Notes: generated by a model not told the origin, from the letters alone. Numbered from the stretch's first letter, positions 1 to 5,501 are shown. The stretch is DNA of 6,377 nucleotides from Blautia sp. (GCA_017515945.1 JAFWDX010000359.1:1-6377); one strand, 5' to 3'. Translations and numbers: made by a program.

Positions 1-146
1 AATATCCATCCCTACAACCACGCTGTTTACGCTTCGCAACGACTGTTACCAGCCACCACGCAAAACTCGCTTCCGATGCCGCGGCTCACGGCTTACCGGG
101 TGGGCGTTCCCAGCCCATTATGTGACGCGCCCTTACAGGGCGCACT
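1..146. other. Unassigned non-coding stretch with GC-rich hairpin
   Basis: No convincing reading frame is seen on either strand. The visible structure is a perfect hairpin at 127-143 (GCGCCCT, loop TAC, AGGGCGC), which ends just before the first copy of the 76-bp repeat. No run of T follows, so it does not look like an intrinsic terminator. It may be the edge of a mobile element or of an RNA outside the window, but nothing here identifies one. Confidence 0.4.
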
Positions 147-222
147 GCCTGACACTCTAAAGTACACTTTATAAAAAGTTTATGGAAATTTTAGATTATT
201 CATAATATTTTTCGAGTGCCTG
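147..222 (+). repeat. 76-bp dispersed repeat, copy 1
   Basis: This segment matches 4257-4332 in the same orientation at 72 of 76 positions without gaps. It is AT-rich inside and begins and ends with GCCTG, so the unit is bounded by a short direct repeat (GCCTGACAC on the left, GTGCCTGTA on the right here). It carries no open frame. The identity across 4.1 kb in otherwise unrelated surroundings indicates a dispersed mobile or recombining sequence. A shortened relative of its AT core (AAGTTTATG, AAATTTT) lies next to the motif copy at 3416-3438. Confidence 0.85.
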
Positions 223-333
223 TAAACCGGGACGATGATTGTCCACATGTGGTTCCTCTTTAGCATACTCTATTTCACGTTTGTTACTTGATTAGTAAGA
301 GACATGAGTAAGCTTATATAACCGACCTTAGCT

Positions 334-456
334 ATGTCCTCCGTGGACTCAAGGCTCCGCTCTGAGAACCTGCCAGGGGATGATCCCCTGGACCTCATAT
401 CCCTCGCCGGGCGGACAGGAAAGGAGCTGCTGTCCTTTTTCCTGGCAAAAGGGTAA
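334..456 (+). CDS. Possible short ORF or gene-end fragment, 40 aa
   Basis: An ATG-to-TAA frame of 40 codons has protein-like composition and ends in residues such as GRTGKELLSFFLAKG, which looks like the C-terminus of a real protein. There is no Shine-Dalgarno sequence before the ATG, and an in-frame stop lies shortly upstream, so if real it is more likely a leftover 3' end than a gene. A perfect 19-bp palindrome (373-391) lies inside the frame. No family is recognised. Confidence 0.22.
   Translation: MSSVDSRLRSENLPGDDPLDLISLAGRTGKELLSFFLAKG
373..391. repeat. Perfect 19-bp palindrome
   Basis: CCAGGGGATGATCCCCTGG has two perfect 9-base arms around a single central G. It could be a protein-binding operator or cruciform, or simply the fold of the surrounding sequence. 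Nothing around it decides between these. Confidence 0.5.
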
Positions 457-461
457 TCCGT

Positions 462-531
462 GAGCCTGCGTCAAGGACTGCCCCGGGTGCGAAGCCCACG
501 CGTCCAGCGTACTGCTCCTTGACTCTGGCTC
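462..531 (+). other. Strongly folded segment, possible structured RNA or recombination site
   Basis: The outer stem is GAGCC (462-466) with GGCTC (527-531). After a 3 by 3 internal loop comes an 8-bp stem, GTCAAGGA (470-477) with TCCTTGAC (516-523). Inside it sits a further hairpin, ACGC (498-501), loop GTCCA, GCGT (507-510). The segment lies downstream of the istB relic and is GC-rich. No known RNA family is recognised and no U-run follows on the + strand. It could equally be an imperfect palindromic end of a mobile element. Confidence 0.35.
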
Positions 532-571
532 CGTTCCTTTAAATGCAGTTACCTTTTCATTTCAGCAAATA

Positions 572-1244
<673 letters not shown>

Positions 1245-1322
1245 TGCATTTGAAATGGCATTGCGTAGGTTCCAGGTTTATAATCATTCTGTTTTTCAAC
1301 CCGCTTTGGGTTAAAAATCCAG

Positions 1323-1351
1323 TTGTACAGCCAGACAGAAACTGCTATACT
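1323..1351 (+). promoter_or_regulatory. Sigma-A promoter of the small toxin transcript
   Basis: The -35 is TTGTAC (1323-1328), the spacer is 17 bases, and the -10 is TATACT (1346-1351), preceded by TGC to give an extended -10. The predicted start is about 1358, immediately before the left inverted-repeat arm GGTGCTGCC. This leaves an unusually long leader of about 168 bases before the 46-codon gene. Confidence 0.7.
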
Positions 1352-1358
1352 ACATGCG

Positions 1359-1393
1359 GGTGCTGCCAATAAAACGGTAGGCGGTTAGTCCCT
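1359..1393 (+). repeat. Left inverted-repeat arm of the toxin cassette
   Basis: GGTGCTGCC (1359-1367) pairs with GGCAGCACC (1735-1743), and CGGTTAG (1382-1388) pairs with CTAACCG (1722-1728). The left arm carries a few extra bases between the two blocks, including a partial duplicate CGGTAG. It lies at the predicted 5' end of the toxin mRNA. Confidence 0.75.
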
Positions 1394-1525
1394 CCTTCGG
1401 AGGTTGCTGCGTGCCAGTGGCACGCGTTTAGCAACGACCGAGCCGGCAGGCGAGACCTGTGACCCTCCGATCAGTATGAGACCCGCACTTCGGTGTGAGA
1501 TTCAAAGGAAAGGAGGGCTGAAGCC
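1389..1525 (+). promoter_or_regulatory. Structured leader of the toxin mRNA
   Basis: Several hairpins are visible: CCTCC (1391-1395) with GGAGG (1399-1403), a GTTGCT...AGCAAC stem enclosing GTGCC/GGCAC (about 1403-1435), and CGCAC-TTCG-GTGTG (about 1484-1497). The CCCTCC at 1463-1468 and the one at 1390-1395 are each complementary to the toxin ribosome site GGAGGG (1512-1517). The leader could therefore hide the site in the full-length transcript, as known for type I toxin mRNAs. The folding is read by eye and its regulatory role is inferred. Confidence 0.5.
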
Positions 1526-1666
1526 ATGGAGATTATCTCGATCATGATTGGCGTTCTGAGTTTGATCGGAACTGTCTTTTCAATCGGTTATCAGATTGGT
1601 AAGGATATTCGCGGGGATAACTGTGGTGAAAGCCACGGGAAGAAACGCGATAAGACGCAGAAATGA
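1526..1666 (+). CDS. 46-aa holin-like membrane toxin of a type I toxin-antitoxin system
   Basis: The product is a short peptide with one hydrophobic helix (about residues 2-24, IISIMIGVLSLIGTVFSIGY), then a hydrophilic, net-positive tail ending in KKRDKTQK. This is the layout of small membrane toxins (Fst/TxpA type and the clostridial 'putative holin-like toxin' group), which damage the membrane when overproduced. AGGAGGG at 1511-1517 lies 8 bases before the ATG, a strong start. The context is more telling than the peptide: its own extended -10 promoter, a long folded leader with anti-Shine-Dalgarno blocks, a terminator hairpin overlapping the stop codon, and an opposing consensus promoter at 1757-1784. 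Cassette ends carry inverted repeats. Family membership is inferred from size, topology and context; I cannot match it to a named toxin. It could instead be a non-toxic small membrane protein. Confidence 0.72.
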   Translation: MEIISIMIGVLSLIGTVFSIGYQIGKDIRGDNCGESHGKKRDKTQK

Positions 1667-1710
1667 CCGCCGGTTCCCTCACGAAGAATAGCGGTCATTC
1701 TGTTATTTGA
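1662..1710 (+). terminator. Hairpin terminator overlapping the toxin stop codon
   Basis: A perfect 9-bp stem, AATGACCGC (1662-1670) with GCGGTCATT (1691-1699), encloses a 20-base loop and is followed by a moderately T-rich CTGTTATTT. The toxin TGA (1664-1666) lies inside the left arm. Read from the other strand the same hairpin could stop the predicted antisense RNA, though it has a weaker T-run there (TCTGCG). Confidence 0.55.
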
Positions 1711-1716
1711 ATAATG

Positions 1717-1743
1717 AGGGGCTAACCGTCTATCGGCAGCACC
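1717..1743 (-). repeat. Right inverted-repeat arm of the toxin cassette
   Basis: On the minus strand it reads GGTGCTGCCGATAGACGGTT and then AGCCCCT. It matches the left arm (1359-1393) except for internal bases missing here. It lies at the predicted 5' end of the antisense RNA. Confidence 0.75.
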
Positions 1744-1746
1744 TTT

Positions 1747-1839
1747 TTATACTTTCATTTTACAGCATCCGGAGAATTTGTCAACAGGAAGATTTTTCGC
1801 CCTGGCCTCCGCAGTCATCTGTTCACAGCAGGTCTCCAT
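1747..1839 (-). CDS. Possible 30-aa cysteine-bearing ORF or gene tail
   Basis: An ATG-to-TAA frame encodes METCCEQMTAEARAKN followed by LPVDKFSGCCKMKV, a composition that looks like protein, with two CC pairs. There is no good ribosome site at usable spacing (GGAGG is about 22 bases upstream), and the frame is not continued convincingly further upstream. It starts in the short gap after the virulence-related gene and ends at the toxin cassette, and the cassette's antisense promoter lies within it. It is most likely a leftover of a gene cut by insertion of the cassette. No family is recognised. Confidence 0.25.
   Translation of the reverse strand: METCCEQMTAEARAKNLPVDKFSGCCKMKV
1757..1784 (-). 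promoter_or_regulatory. Antisense promoter facing the toxin gene
   Basis: On the minus strand the -35 is a perfect TTGACA (1784-1779), the spacer is 16 bases, and the -10 is TAAAAT (1762-1757). The predicted start is about 1750, seven bases before the right inverted-repeat arm. No good gene lies downstream on this strand, which supports an antisense RNA. Confidence 0.6.
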
Positions 1840-1876
1840 AAAGAGCCAGTGCCGCCTCGTCTTCCTCCGAAACTAT

Positions 1877-2578
1877 TCAGCCCAGCGTAGGGGGCCCTGC
1901 CTTTGCAGCCGCTTTCTTCGCTTTCAGTTTTTCATAGAAGGCCTCCGCTTCCGCCTGTGTCTTAAAAGCCGCGCAGCCGGATAAGTTTTTCATCAGGAAG
2001 GCCCTCTCATGCTTAAATTCGCTCCCCACGAATCCGAGACGAAGAAGGAAGCAGCGGAAGGTGTACTTTTCCGATTCGGTTTCCTTCTCTGTTGCTGTCA
2101 CCCTTTTTGCTTCCTTCGCCATCTTACAGATCGCGCTGACAAGGTGCGTGTATGCGGACACCGCAATGGGATCGCCTTCAGGATCCTTAAACCAGAGGAA
2201 GGCCACCGAATTGTCCGTCACCTGTATCTCAAGGCTGTCTGCTTCCAGGGCCTTCATCAGGAGTTTTCTCTTACTGTCCACGATCTTGCGGAGGTTTTCG
2301 AGGGATGAGTCTGTAAACGGTTCCTTTGGCATGGAAATAGTCAGAACGCCGGGGACGGCTTTCTGTGTTTCCTCTGTCCCAGAATCTTCCAATGGGCTGA
2401 CCGCCTCAGGCCCCATGGTCTGTGATGCCTCTTCCACGTCTCCAATCAATCCCTTCATCCTCAGGTAAGAAATGAGCGCCTCCAGTTCCTCCGTGTCCGG
2501 CTTTTCCTTAAAAACCAGTGTCCCTTCCCTGTCAATGGTTATCCCTTCAACTTTGTAGGCGAAAGTCGGTGCTCCCAT
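1877..2578 (-). pseudogene. 'Virulence-related' protein of clostridial conjugative elements, N-terminus missing
   Basis: The 233-residue frame resembles a protein carried by Tn1549-like and related conjugative elements of Clostridia, usually labelled virulence or virulence-related protein, of unknown biochemical role. Recognisable parts are GAPTFAYKVEGITIDREGTL at 2-21, an acidic Ser/Glu linker (about 48-75), and the conserved C-terminal half with AYTHLVSAICKMAKEAKRVT (142-161) and EKYTFRCFLLRLGFVGSEFK (170-189). Family members as I remember them start some 30-35 residues before GAPTFAY. Here that part is absent, and the ATG lies exactly on the edge of the GTGCCTGACACGAG motif with no ribosome site, so the start is accidental. 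After the TGA the same frame stays protein-like for 17 codons. Family call is from memory of the sequence pattern; the truncation is directly visible. Confidence 0.62.
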
Positions 2579-2600
2579 TTCTCGTGTCAGGCACCGGGAC
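2578..2600 (+). repeat. CTCGTGTCAGGCAC motif, copy 2 (at truncated virulence-related gene)
   Basis: This 23-base segment is identical to 3416-3438, from TTTCTCGTG through GGCACCGGGAC. Its first base is the last base of the minus-strand ATG of the truncated gene to its left. To its right is the short leader of the 2655 gene, in which no sigma-A promoter is visible. Confidence 0.85.
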
Positions 2601-2654
2601 GTTCAAAGACACAAGACAAGGAAGCCGGACGAGTCGGCAGAGAGGAGCCAAACA

Positions 2655-3287
2655 ATGGCAGCAAGAATAAGCAGTGTGATTATCGAGAGCGGAAACGTAC
2701 TTGTAACCTACGAATCAGGAGCGAAGAAAAGATACGCTGAGGAGAACCTTCCGAAGACGGTGAGGAAGTGGATGGATGAACAACGGCCTGAGCCAAGCGG
2801 TGTGGTTGAGGAGACAGCGGTACCGGAACCCGTCAATGAAACGGCAGAAACACCCATCAGCGTGATTGATGAGACACCCACAAGCAGGGCAGCCGCACCG
2901 GCACCGGCCCCCATCACCGCGATTGATGAAACGGCGACCACACGCAGGACAACTACAGCGGCGGACAACTCGCACACACCAGGTGAGAAGAATAAATCGC
3001 CTGTTCCGGTTGCTTCCCGTGGCCTTGTCTTCGATATCCTTGACGCAGTTGAGACGGTATTCCTTTTCTTCCTGCGGATCTGCCTCAGCATAGCCGTCGG
3101 CGTACTTTACGGAGCGGCATTTTCCATCAGATACAGGATTACAACTGCCGATTGGATTGTGCCGAGGGTACGAGATGCAGAGGTGTGGTTGACAAAGACT
3201 GCCGGGCCTTGCATCAGGCGAGGATTTAGATTGAGTATCTCCTGGGCTGCAGAAGCGGTCCAGATGATGATGATTGTGGTTGGGTAG
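2655..3287 (+). CDS. Unrecognised membrane protein with Pro/Thr linker, 210 aa
   Basis: I do not recognise the family. The N-terminal part (1-43, with VLVTYESGAKKRYAEENLP) looks like a small folded domain. Residues 44-120 are a low-complexity Pro/Thr/Glu/Ala linker holding a repeated unit, PISVIDET (67-74) and PITAIDET (86-93). A hydrophobic segment at about 134-157 (TVFLFFLRICLSIAVGVLYG) should cross the membrane; the remaining 50 residues hold Trp and Arg-rich amphipathic stretches. AGAGGAG lies 7 bases before the ATG, so the start is good. No clear promoter lies in the 54 bases after the repeat motif, so it may depend on read-through or has been cut from its operon. With the neighbouring relic of a conjugative element, an accessory role in such an element is plausible but unproven. 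Confidence 0.75.
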   Translation: MAARISSVIIESGNVLVTYESGAKKRYAEENLPKTVRKWMDEQRPEPSGVVEETAVPEPVNETAETPISVIDETPTSRAAAPAPAPITAIDETATTRRTTTAADNSHTPGEKNKSPVPVASRGLVFDILDAVETVFLFFLRICLSIAVGVLYGAAFSIRYRITTADWIVPRVRDAEVWLTKTAGPCIRRGFRLSISWAAEAVQMMMIVVG

Positions 3288-3303
3288 TACCTTCATACGA
3301 AGA

Positions 3304-3325
3304 GGAGGGAGATGGTGCTCCCTCC
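3304..3325 (+). terminator. Hairpin after the 2655 gene, weak terminator candidate
   Basis: A perfect 8-bp stem, GGAGGGAG (3304-3311) and CTCCCTCC (3318-3325), with a 6-base loop, lies 17 bases after the stop codon. Only CCGTCCTAATATTAC follows, without a proper T-run, so termination would be weak unless assisted by another factor. Confidence 0.4.
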
Positions 3326-3350
3326 CCGTCCTAATATTACTATTGTTCTT

Positions 3351-4094
3351 TCACGATTTGCAATTCGCATAAATGGATAGATTTTTTATAGATATTTTAT
3401 GAAGTTTATGAAAATTTTCTCGTGTCAGGCACCGGGACTCGTATACCCAGTCGCACATTGCCCCCAGCGGCACAGTATATAAACAGAACAGGAGTATACC
3501 CACAACTGGAAACCCCGGATAACCAGTGCCATACTCATATCCAATGAGCCAAATGATCGGCCAATGCCATGCGCCCCAGATCAGGCCGCCCACAACACGT
3601 CCCCGTGTCCGTCCGTATCGCTCCTTGAGCTGTGGATACATAAATCCTCTCCAGCCGATCTCCTCTCCCAGGGCGAAGAAGGTATTGATTAACGGAGCGA
3701 AGGTGATGGCCTGAATGATGGAGATCAGGATGTACTGTGAGTAACTCACACCCTGCTTCTGCAATGCGGCTAACACATCTTCTGTCGCGATAAGGCCGCC
3801 AGACAGGTCAAAGTGTGACGGGAAGAGGAGGAAATACAGGACCGCACCTACAGCAGTCAACACAGCCGGGAGAAACCAGGCGATCAAAATCGTCTTTATG
3901 TTCTTATTAATCTGTGGTTTCCATCCGAGCGTTCTGAGACTTCCTCCGGCTAAAGTGGTACCCAGTGCAGGCACCCACATCATTGCAGCCATGATGAGTT
4001 GAGCGATTTGTGCCGCACCATTCCTGTAGAGGAAGAATACTCCTGCCTGAATAACCCAGGCGACGGCGAAGGTAAACACAAGGTATACAAACAT
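3351..4094 (-). pseudogene. CPBP (CAAX protease/bacteriocin-processing-like) membrane protein, C-terminus replaced
   Basis: The CPBP/Abi family are multi-pass membrane proteases with glutamate and histidine active-site motifs; bacterial members serve in bacteriocin immunity, peptide processing or unknown roles. Hydrophobic segments lie at about 3-23, 30-50, 67-90, 119-141, 167-186 and 196-213. The first motif, EEIGWRGF (144-151), has both Glu and the Arg; the second, WGAWH (173-177), supplies the His. The family continues after the CDWVYE stretch with another His/Asn motif and a last helix, both absent here. Residues 220-247 (SRCLTREN onward) are translated repeat sequence: residue 219 sits on the edge of the motif at 3416-3438. 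The N-terminus looks complete. The protein probably lacks activity. An unusual hairpin covers its start region (4099-4146). Confidence 0.8.
3388..3438 (+). repeat. CTCGTGTCAGGCAC motif, copy 3, with AT-rich core
   Basis: The last 23 bases (3416-3438) are identical to 2578-2600. The stretch before them, TATTTTATGAAGTTTATG then AAAATTTT, resembles the centre of the 76-bp repeat (TTTATAAAAAGTTTATGG then AAATTTTAG). This links the short motif and the 76-bp repeat as parts of one repeat family. It overlaps the abnormal C-terminal codons of the CPBP gene. Confidence 0.7.
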
Positions 4095-4098
4095 TAAA

Positions 4099-4146
4099 AA
4101 TCCCCGCTACGGTAAGAGGATCTTCTCTTTGTCCACAGCGGGGATT
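4099..4146 (-). promoter_or_regulatory. Hairpin over the CPBP start region, possible attenuator
   Basis: On the minus strand AATCCCCGCT (4146-4137) pairs perfectly with AGCGGGGATT (4108-4099) across 28 bases. The right arm is followed by three more T (a run of five in all) and then AATG of the CPBP gene. The structure therefore looks like an intrinsic terminator placed between the promoter and the start codon. Its right arm also contains the only Shine-Dalgarno-like bases (GGGGA, 6 bases before ATG). A small inner stem (AAGAG/CTCTT) lies in the loop. Regulation by transcription attenuation or ribosome-site masking is inferred. Confidence 0.5.
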
Positions 4147-4164
4147 CTGTATTCTTGTGATTCT

Positions 4165-4170
4165 ATTATA
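4165..4170 (-). promoter_or_regulatory. Probable -10 box of the CPBP gene
   Basis: A perfect TATAAT on the minus strand lies 19 bases before the hairpin over the CPBP start region. No good -35 is found at normal spacing (ACAGAA at 17 bases, TTACAG at 19), so the promoter may be weak or activator-dependent. Confidence 0.45.
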
Positions 4171-4256
4171 CACTACTTGTCTGTCTATTCTGTAACGGTG
4201 TAATCCTCTCTTTTCACCAATAACCACAAACCAATCACTACAACCCCCACGGTGGT

Positions 4257-4332
4257 GCCTGACGCTCTAAAGTACTCTTTATAAAAAGTTTATGGAAATT
4301 TTAGATTATTCATGATATTTTTCGAGAGCCTG
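4257..4332 (+). repeat. 76-bp dispersed repeat, copy 2
   Basis: It matches copy 1 (147-222) at 72 of 76 positions. Here the flanks are more complete: GGTGCCTGACGC on the left and GAGCCTGACACCATTT on the right. It lies between the CPBP promoter region and the end of the hydrolase gene, with no open frame. Confidence 0.85.
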
Positions 4333-4341
4333 ACACCATTT
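4328..4341 (+). repeat. GCCTGACACCATTT core, related to GCCAGACCCCATTT
   Basis: This 14-base core at the right end of the 76-bp repeat matches 4400-4413 at 12 of 14 positions, in the same orientation. It suggests that the two repeat types in the window, GTGCCTGACAC and GGGCCAGACCCC, are variants of one element end. Confidence 0.6.
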
Positions 4342-4344
4342 TCT

Positions 4345-4363
4345 GTGAACGGGTACCGTTCAC
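4345..4363. repeat. 19-bp palindrome between repeat blocks
   Basis: GTGAACGGGTACCGTTCAC has two perfect 8-base arms around GTA. A second partial relative (GTTCATCCCGGGTTCAC, about 4369-4385) follows. Neither is followed by a T-run, so they are more likely part of the repeat cluster or an operator than terminators. Confidence 0.5.
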
Positions 4364-4390
4364 AAATTGTTCATCCCGGGTTCACGGTTT

Positions 4391-4413
4391 GTTTGGAGGG
4401 CCAGACCCCATTT
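4391..4413 (-). repeat. GC-rich inverted repeat downstream of the hydrolase gene
   Basis: On the minus strand it reads AAATGGGGTCTGG then CCCTCCAAAC. It is the inverted partner of 5502-5527, from which it differs mainly by three missing bases in the centre. It lies 15 bases past the hydrolase stop codon. Confidence 0.75.
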
Positions 4414-4428
4414 AGACTACCGTCTTAA

Positions 4429-5412
4429 TCAATCCTCCAGATACGCAATCACCCGATCCTGGAAATCCTGATAGAAGGGAGCCTCGATCATAACTGCATG
4501 GGACGCGCCCGGGATCACTTCAAGGGCCGACCCCTCCGGCAGAGTTTCTGTCACAGTATTGACCAGATCATAGTTCAGATAGGGATCCTGGTCTCCGCAT
4601 ATGACAAGTGTCGGAACCGTAATGCTTTCCGTATCAATAAGCTTTTCTGAGGAGTCTACGAGCAGGTCTCTCCTCCCGCCATTGGGGCTGTAATCCCTGT
4701 CATAATGCCAGCAACTGGAGCAGTACATTTCAATGATCACCGGGTCTGTGATCGTCAGATCGAAATTACCGTCCACATCTTTCTGGAAATCATCCGCGGC
4801 ATGCTCCCAGGTATTATAGTGGAAATCCTCATCCACATCATAATCTCCGAGTCCACTTAAGATCGGGGCATACAGGACCAGTTTATTGATATGCTCAGGA
4901 TATTTCACCGCAAAGCGGCTGGAGGTGACAGTGCCCCAGCTCCAGCCCAGGACATCAAGCTTATCGGCACCGGTCTCCTGTGTGATCAGCTCCACCGCGG
5001 CATTGATATCCTCCGCCGCATAGTCGGAATCAGGCATAAAGCCATCCTCGACCTCCCCGGAACGTCCATATCCGGCGATGTCTACTCTCCACACCGCATA
5101 TCCTTCTCTGGCCAGGAAACGGACAAGGCTGTAATCTTCATAGTCAATATCAAACTCATGGGAAGAATAGGTCAGGCCATGGACCAGCAGGATATTCTTC
5201 TCCGGCTCAGTGTCCTCCACGGCGACCCGGTCCAGATGAAGGGCGATACCATTTCTCTCCAGTGCATATTCCTCATATGAATAAGTGTACTCTTCTGAGG
5301 TAAAGGCTTCCTCTGCCGGCAAAGCCTCGGCAGAGGCGGCTGCCGGGGTGACTGCCAGGGCAAGGGACAAGGTGATCAGGCCGAACCATCTGCGGTATCT
5401 TGCATTACTCAT
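4429..5412 (-). CDS. Secreted alpha/beta hydrolase, 327 aa
   Basis: A serine hydrolase of the alpha/beta fold, probably an esterase or lipase-like enzyme acting outside the membrane; the substrate cannot be told. The chosen ATG (5412) has AAGGAGG at 5427-5421, 8 bases upstream; an ATG at 5466 lies at the promoter and cannot be used. A Sec signal peptide is clear: ARYRR, hydrophobic residues about 9-22, and ASA (26-28) before likely cleavage. Oxyanion HG is at 78-79, nucleophile Ser158 in GWSWG (156-160), acid Asp276 in GDQDP (273-277), base His305 in GASHA (302-306). A lid-like insertion (about 185-262) holds Cys231 and Cys234, which could form a disulphide. The mature protein is strongly acidic. 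All catalytic elements are intact and the length is normal. It is a single-gene unit between inverted repeats. Confidence 0.9.
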   Translation of the reverse strand: MSNARYRRWFGLITLSLALAVTPAAASAEALPAEEAFTSEEYTYSYEEYALERNGIALHLDRVAVEDTEPEKNILLVHGLTYSSHEFDIDYEDYSLVRFLAREGYAVWRVDIAGYGRSGEVEDGFMPDSDYAAEDINAAVELITQETGADKLDVLGWSWGTVTSSRFAVKYPEHINKLVLYAPILSGLGDYDVDEDFHYNTWEHAADDFQKDVDGNFDLTITDPVIIEMYCSSCWHYDRDYSPNGGRRDLLVDSSEKLIDTESITVPTLVICGDQDPYLNYDLVNTVTETLPEGSALEVIPGASHAVMIEAPFYQDFQDRVIAYLED

Positions 5413-5420
5413 AACATAAT

Positions 5421-5427
5421 CCTCCTT
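5421..5427 (-). promoter_or_regulatory. Ribosome binding site fixing the hydrolase start
   Basis: AAGGAGG on the minus strand, 8 bases before the ATG at 5412. It decides against the two in-frame upstream ATG codons, one of which (5430-5428) directly precedes it. Confidence 0.85.
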
Positions 5428-5464
5428 CATTGTGTTACGAATATACCATACTATTCCGATGGGC

Positions 5465-5493
5465 ATTATATCATATTACGGCATATATGTCAA
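5465..5493 (-). promoter_or_regulatory. Consensus sigma-A promoter of the hydrolase gene
   Basis: On the minus strand TTGACA (5493-5488), a 17-base spacer and TATAAT (5470-5465) match the consensus at every position. The predicted start near 5458 gives a leader of about 45 bases. The promoter begins 9 bases inside the right inverted repeat, so the whole transcription unit apart from any terminator lies between the repeats. High constitutive expression is likely. Confidence 0.9.
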
Positions 5494-5501
5494 CGGGTAG
5501 A

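Larger units (their letters stand above)
1662..1750 (-). ncRNA. Predicted antisense RNA (antitoxin)
   Basis: A transcript starting near 1750 from the promoter at 1757-1784 would run leftwards through the right inverted-repeat arm and the shared terminator hairpin, giving about 85-90 bases complementary to the 3' end of the toxin message. Its 5' end would carry GGTGCTGCC...CGGTTAG, the same sequence as the 5' end of the toxin mRNA, so the two 5' ends would compete for the same 3' target. Existence and length are inferred from the promoter and hairpin only. Confidence 0.45.

Noticed and set aside
243..252. Short palindrome CCACATGTGG as an operator
   Set aside because: Ten bases is short enough to occur by chance and no promoter or gene lies nearby.
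1..571. tRNA, rRNA or CRISPR in the gene-free left end
   Set aside because: No cloverleaf, CCA end, conserved rRNA stretch or regularly spaced repeat is visible.
1292..1317. Hairpin TTTTTCAACCC...GGGTTAAAAA as an intrinsic terminator
   Set aside because: The T-run lies before the stem and the A-run after it on either strand, so no U-tract would follow the hairpin in a transcript. It is an AT-extended palindrome only.
2009..2468. Plus-strand frames opposite the virulence-related gene (99 and 135 codons)
   Set aside because: They overlap each other in different frames, have Cys/Phe-rich compositions typical of antisense reading, and no ribosome sites.
2708..3296. Minus-strand frames of 127 and 193 codons opposite the 2655 gene
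   Set aside because: They arise from the repetitive Pro/Thr/Ala codons of the real gene, which has a good ribosome site. The minus frames have none and show low-complexity translation.
3907..4227. 106-codon minus frame over the CPBP start
   Set aside because: It is a shifted reading of the CPBP coding region with no family features; the CPBP frame carries the protease motifs.
4891..5280. 129-codon plus frame opposite the hydrolase
   Set aside because: It lies wholly inside a gene with an intact catalytic triad, without a promoter or ribosome site of its own.
5413..5466. Longer hydrolase start (18 extra codons from ATG 5466)
   Set aside because: That ATG lies within the -10 region of a perfect promoter, upstream of the predicted transcript start, and the only good ribosome site serves the ATG at 5412, which also begins a clean signal peptide.
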